A stretch of 8,284 nucleotides of DNA from Desulfobacterales bacterium (GTDB taxonomy: Bacteria > Desulfobacterota > Desulfobacteria > Desulfobacterales > RPRI01): contig JAUYEO010000033.1 in assembly GCA_030689795.1 (NCBI GenBank), positions 1 to 8,284 on the forward strand. Direction: 5' to 3'. This document shows positions 5,685-8,284 of this stretch, in pieces. The position numbers were made by a program, and so were the translations under genes. The notes under the pieces were generated by a model. That model saw only the letters and a list, made by a program, of their open reading frames with translations, ran no database searches and was not told where the DNA came from. Position 1 is the first letter of the stretch. The number at the start of each line of letters is the position of its first letter.

Positions 5685-7790
5685 TTAATCTAAACTCCGC
5701 TTCGCGAGTTCATTCAGTACAAACGTCAGCGGCCTGTCATCTTCGCATTTTCCGACAAACCTTATCGGGCCGGGCCTGCGGTAATCATCTTCACCGGCAA
5801 CGGCGCCAAGCCATTTTTCCCTGAGCGCTTTTACGATCTGGAAACAGGGTGAATTTACGTCAACAATCGTTTTTCCCAAAACAAGATCCAGTTTGCCTTT
5901 TCTTTCCTCATTATGCATAAGGGGCGCTATCGGGATACCGATCGGTTCCCACTTTTCAAATTCATTTTCAAGGTTCTTTATTGCCGCCATCTGGCCTGTT
6001 GCGCCGTTTGCTGTAAGGCTGAATGCCGTCAATCCAAGGTTGTATGCATAAACACAGTCAAAACCGCTCGGGTCACTCCCTCTTCCGTCATAACCGTAAA
6101 AATGCACCTGTGTCTTGAAACTGGGGATCGATTTTTTAAATATTTTTTCCACCTCTGTCGGAATTTTATCGCTTTCCTGAATAATGCCGTCTCTGACAAG
6201 CGCCTGTTTCAGTGTTTTAACCGATGTAATGGTCTCTTTCACAATAAGAAACTCATCTCCGTAGTTCTTGAAAAGCACGGGTCCGAATATATCCGGATTA
6301 AGATTCCCCTTTTCAAGAGTCTTGGCGTAATACACTTTCGATAGACCTATCTTATACTGGCCTTTTTCCTTCAGAATGTTAAGATAATCTTTTACAAGCC
6401 CCATAAGTACTTTTTCGGTTTCAACCTGGGAAAACTGGAAATTGCCGTGACTGTCCCTTTCCATGAGAAGACCTTCCTGGAAGAATGCGGGTATGTCATT
6501 AAATAAATCATCATCCCTCGTATTCCAGATTGTGAAAGTGCCTTCTTCCCGTGAAGTTTTCGCCAGACGCCTCAGATATTCCAGCTTATCCTCAAGGATC
6601 GGAAAATTGGTATGGAAATCGGTGTCGTGGGTTGAATTATACTGGGCAATAATGGTATTGAATTTGATGATAAAAACCTGAATCTCATTTATAAATTCCA
6701 ATATGCCTTCCGGAATAACCATTACGCCGTAATTCTTCCCGACAGCCGCCCTGCGCACAATCCCGTCACATATCACACGTGACAGATGCCTCAAAGTCAC
6801 CCCAAAAGCCATATAATCGGGAGTTCCCTCCTTTTTTGCTTTCTCGATCCTTCTTGAATCGGTATACTCGGCAAGGTCTTCACCGATAAGCGTTATATTG
6901 GCATGTGTCTGGAGAGCAACTTCGAGGGCAAGGTGGCTTGCAACCCTTCCCATTACCTTGCATATATGCCAGTATTTAACGTCGGAGTTGCTGTCGGTGC
7001 AAAGATTGCTTATTGCATTTGCGAAAGCAAGCGCTGCGGTATGAAATCCAAACGAAATTGCGCACAAGACTGTTCCTTTTGAATCCCTTACCTGTATGTC
7101 CCCGTCAATCGTCTTTGGAACTCCTATAATTTGTATGCCGTCCTTATACATCTCTTGCGCAAGGAACGCTGCATTCGTGTTCGAATCATCACCTCCCACA
7201 ATTACAAGCGCATCCAGTTTAAGTTTTCTGCAGGTCTCTTTTGAAAGGCGCATTTTCTCTTTAGAATCTATTTTGGCACGACCCGTTTTTATCATGCCGA
7301 ATCCGCCAAGATTTCTGTATGCGTCAACAATACCGTCGGTCAGCTCAACATATTCATTTTCAACAATCCCGTCCGGACCTAGCAAAAAGCCATATATCCT
7401 GCTTTCCGGGTTTGCTTTCTTTGCTGCATCGTAGAATCCGGCTATAACATTGTGGCCGCCCGGGGCCGGTCCTCCTGAAAAGACTATTCCGATGTTGCGC
7501 TTATTACAATATTTCTCTATGAAAGGACCATCCGGAGAACCGGCGCCTTCCACAAACTGCACCTTGTTCCCAATTATGTCAGGCAGGCATTTTTTTGCTT
7601 CCTTGTGAATTTCAAAAACGAACTCATCCGTATCCTTCAGCTTCGTAAATTCATTTAAGAACACTTTGCAGACGGAAGGCTTGTTTCCCCTCCTTGCAAC
7701 AAGCTCATGATTAACATTGCTGATGACTTTTTGAATGATGGGATTTTTTTCAATAAGGTGGGCAAATTTGACGCTTTCTTCGCCTTGCAT
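5685..7790 (-). CDS. Pyrophosphate-dependent 6-phosphofructokinase, long plant/spirochaete-like type
   Basis: Cytoplasmic enzyme converting fructose 6-phosphate and PPi reversibly to fructose 1,6-bisphosphate and phosphate. From the ATG at 7790 the protein has 701 residues. Motifs: FSGGPAPGGHN (104-114) at the phosphoryl-donor site, GGDDSNT (199-205), PKTIDGD (225-231) with catalytic Asp229, MGR (280-282), IPEG (359-362) and YDGRGSDPS (567-575). Asp202 and Lys226 occupy the two positions where ATP enzymes have Gly, the known mark of PPi use. The sequence from PKTIDGD through ALQTHAN closely resembles plant PFP beta subunits. Family members are usually about 550-610 residues; here about 100 residues precede the first motif and a long segment lies between IPEG and YDGRG. 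ATG at 7790 is chosen because GAGG lies 6 nt upstream and a promoter overlaps the earlier in-frame ATG (7859) and TTG (7871); the longer readings would give 724 or 728 residues. Transcribed convergently towards the hybrid kinase. Confidence 0.93.
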   Translation of the reverse strand: MQGEESVKFAHLIEKNPIIQKVISNVNHELVARRGNKPSVCKVFLNEFTKLKDTDEFVFEIHKEAKKCLPDIIGNKVQFVEGAGSPDGPFIEKYCNKRNIGIVFSGGPAPGGHNVIAGFYDAAKKANPESRIYGFLLGPDGIVENEYVELTDGIVDAYRNLGGFGMIKTGRAKIDSKEKMRLSKETCRKLKLDALVIVGGDDSNTNAAFLAQEMYKDGIQIIGVPKTIDGDIQVRDSKGTVLCAISFGFHTAALAFANAISNLCTDSNSDVKYWHICKVMGRVASHLALEVALQTHANITLIGEDLAEYTDSRRIEKAKKEGTPDYMAFGVTLRHLSRVICDGIVRRAAVGKNYGVMVIPEGILEFINEIQVFIIKFNTIIAQYNSTHDTDFHTNFPILEDKLEYLRRLAKTSREEGTFTIWNTRDDDLFNDIPAFFQEGLLMERDSHGNFQFSQVETEKVLMGLVKDYLNILKEKGQYKIGLSKVYYAKTLEKGNLNPDIFGPVLFKNYGDEFLIVKETITSVKTLKQALVRDGIIQESDKIPTEVEKIFKKSIPSFKTQVHFYGYDGRGSDPSGFDCVYAYNLGLTAFSLTANGATGQMAAIKNLENEFEKWEPIGIPIAPLMHNEERKGKLDLVLGKTIVDVNSPCFQIVKALREKWLGAVAGEDDYRRPGPIRFVGKCEDDRPLTFVLNELAKRSLD

Positions 7791-7796
7791 AAATAT

Positions 7797-7800
7797 CCTC
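7797..7800 (-). promoter_or_regulatory. Ribosome binding site deciding the phosphofructokinase start
   Basis: GAGG on the minus strand lies 6 nt before the ATG at 7790-7788. Neither of the upstream in-frame starts (7859, 7871) has a Shine-Dalgarno sequence. Confidence 0.6.
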
Positions 7801-7854
7801 GTAAATAATTGTTTAAAAATACCGATTGATAATTCTACAGGCTGTTCATTATCA

Positions 7855-7884
7855 CTCATAGCTTTCGGCAAATATTAATGTCAA
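7855..7884 (-). promoter_or_regulatory. Sigma-70-like promoter of the phosphofructokinase gene
   Basis: Minus strand: perfect TTGACA (7884-7879), an 18-nt spacer, then TATGAG (7860-7855, 4 of 6). Transcription would start near 7848, giving a 5' leader of about 58 nt before the ATG at 7790. The leader is strongly AT-rich compared with the gene body. Confidence 0.55.
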
Positions 7885-7969
7885 GACTATTTAAATAACA
7901 CGCCGGGAAGGACACTATCTTTTTTATCCTGTTAATTTACATATTTTTTTTCCTGTTTCTCTCGCACTT

Positions 7970-7991
7970 GATGAATTCATAAAAATTCATC
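7970..7991. repeat. Inverted repeat GATGAATT / AATTCATC
   Basis: Perfect 8-bp arms (7970-7977 and 7984-7991) separated by 6 nt. It sits about 90 bp upstream of the phosphofructokinase -35 box. It also contains the 10-bp palindrome ATGAATTCAT (7971-7980). It could be an operator; there is no adjacent regulator gene to assign it to. Confidence 0.4.
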
Positions 7992-8218
7992 GCTATTGTT
8001 TATCCTCACAAAAATGTTTTTGAAAATATAACGCCGGCTCAATAAAAGGAGGAATAGTATTAAATTCAGCATATTTGAACCGATAAAGCACCATATCTTG
8101 TATTCATTATATCATAATACACCTTCTATTGTGTTTTTTCCTTTACAATCTGTTTCCTTTCTGTTATGGTCTCGCCAATAGAATAATATCCGATAAATAC
8201 GAGAGCCAATTGCAAAAG

Positions 8219-8262
8219 TCCCTCTCCCCTCCCTTGACGGGAGAGGATTAAGGGGAGGGTGA
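8219..8262. repeat. Dispersed-type hairpin repeat (pyrimidine-rich then purine-rich)
   Basis: CCTCTCCC (8221-8228) pairs perfectly with GGGAGAGG (8239-8246) across a 10-nt loop containing TTGAC, and a further G-rich segment (8251-8259) follows. The sequence resembles, from memory, a dispersed intergenic repeat found in many environmental bacterial genomes. No second copy lies in this window, so its repetitive nature is not shown here. Confidence 0.5.
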
Positions 8263-8284
8263 AGGAGTAACTCATTGATAACTC

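Larger units (their letters stand above)
7885..8284. other. AT-rich region with no supported gene
   Basis: No convincing coding frame on either strand. It holds an inverted repeat (7970-7991), a strong Shine-Dalgarno-like AAGGAGG on the plus strand (8047-8053) not followed by an ATG, GTG or TTG at a usable distance, and a hairpin repeat at the right edge (8219-8262). Confidence 0.6.

Noticed and set aside
5423..5689. 8-bp target duplication: CTTTTATT (5423-5430) against ATTTTAAT (5682-5689).
   Set aside because: Six of eight match, but in AT-rich DNA, and it would pair an inner left end with an outer right end; chance is likely.
8047..8180. Strong AAGGAGG followed by an open frame of about 40 codons beginning at ATT.
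   Set aside because: No ATG, GTG or TTG lies at a usable distance; ATT starts are very rare, and the peptide resembles no known protein.

Overview
The window most resembles the chromosome of an anaerobic, fatty- or aromatic-acid-degrading deltaproteobacterium (Desulfobacterota, near the Desulfobacterales or Syntrophobacterales). This is inferred from four things: a long acyl-CoA dehydrogenase under a FadR-like TetR repressor, a cysteine-motif PAS histidine kinase, a long plant/spirochaete-type pyrophosphate-dependent phosphofructokinase, and moderate GC with AT-rich intergenic DNA. No rRNA, tRNA or taxonomic marker is present, so the assignment is tentative.

Layout. (1) Positions 1-1936, minus strand: a two-gene operon of a TetR/FadR-type repressor followed 25 bp later by an acyl-CoA dehydrogenase of the long DmdC-like type, cut by the left edge. 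A perfect 20-bp palindrome sits between the -35 and -10 boxes of the operon promoter. (2) Positions 1937-2417: an AT-rich divergent intergenic region with two small inverted repeats. (3) Positions 2418-5404, plus strand: two signalling genes overlapping by 4 bp, a histidine kinase with an N-terminal cysteine-motif PAS domain and then a REC-PAS-HisKA-HATPase protein started by TTG. No DNA-binding output domain is present. (4) Positions 5376-5681: a nested inverted-repeat, MITE-like element. Its left end supplies the last codons and the stop of the second kinase; its right end lies 3 bp from the stop of the convergent gene. (5) Positions 5685-7790, minus strand: a pyrophosphate-dependent phosphofructokinase with a perfect TTGACA promoter and an apparent 5' UTR. 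(6) Positions 7885-8284: no supported gene; an inverted repeat and a C/T- then G-rich dispersed-type hairpin repeat at the right edge.

How the parts work together. The TetR protein probably senses an acyl-CoA and relieves repression of itself and the dehydrogenase, giving substrate-induced beta-oxidation. The two kinases probably form a phosphorelay in which the first phosphorylates the receiver of the second; the cysteines suggest redox, metal or cofactor sensing. The phosphofructokinase gives a reversible, PPi-linked step between sugar phosphates and lower glycolysis, as expected in energy-limited anaerobes. The least ordinary items are the nested repeat element captured into a coding end, the His-Gln phosphoacceptor site of the first kinase, and the output-less kinase pair.
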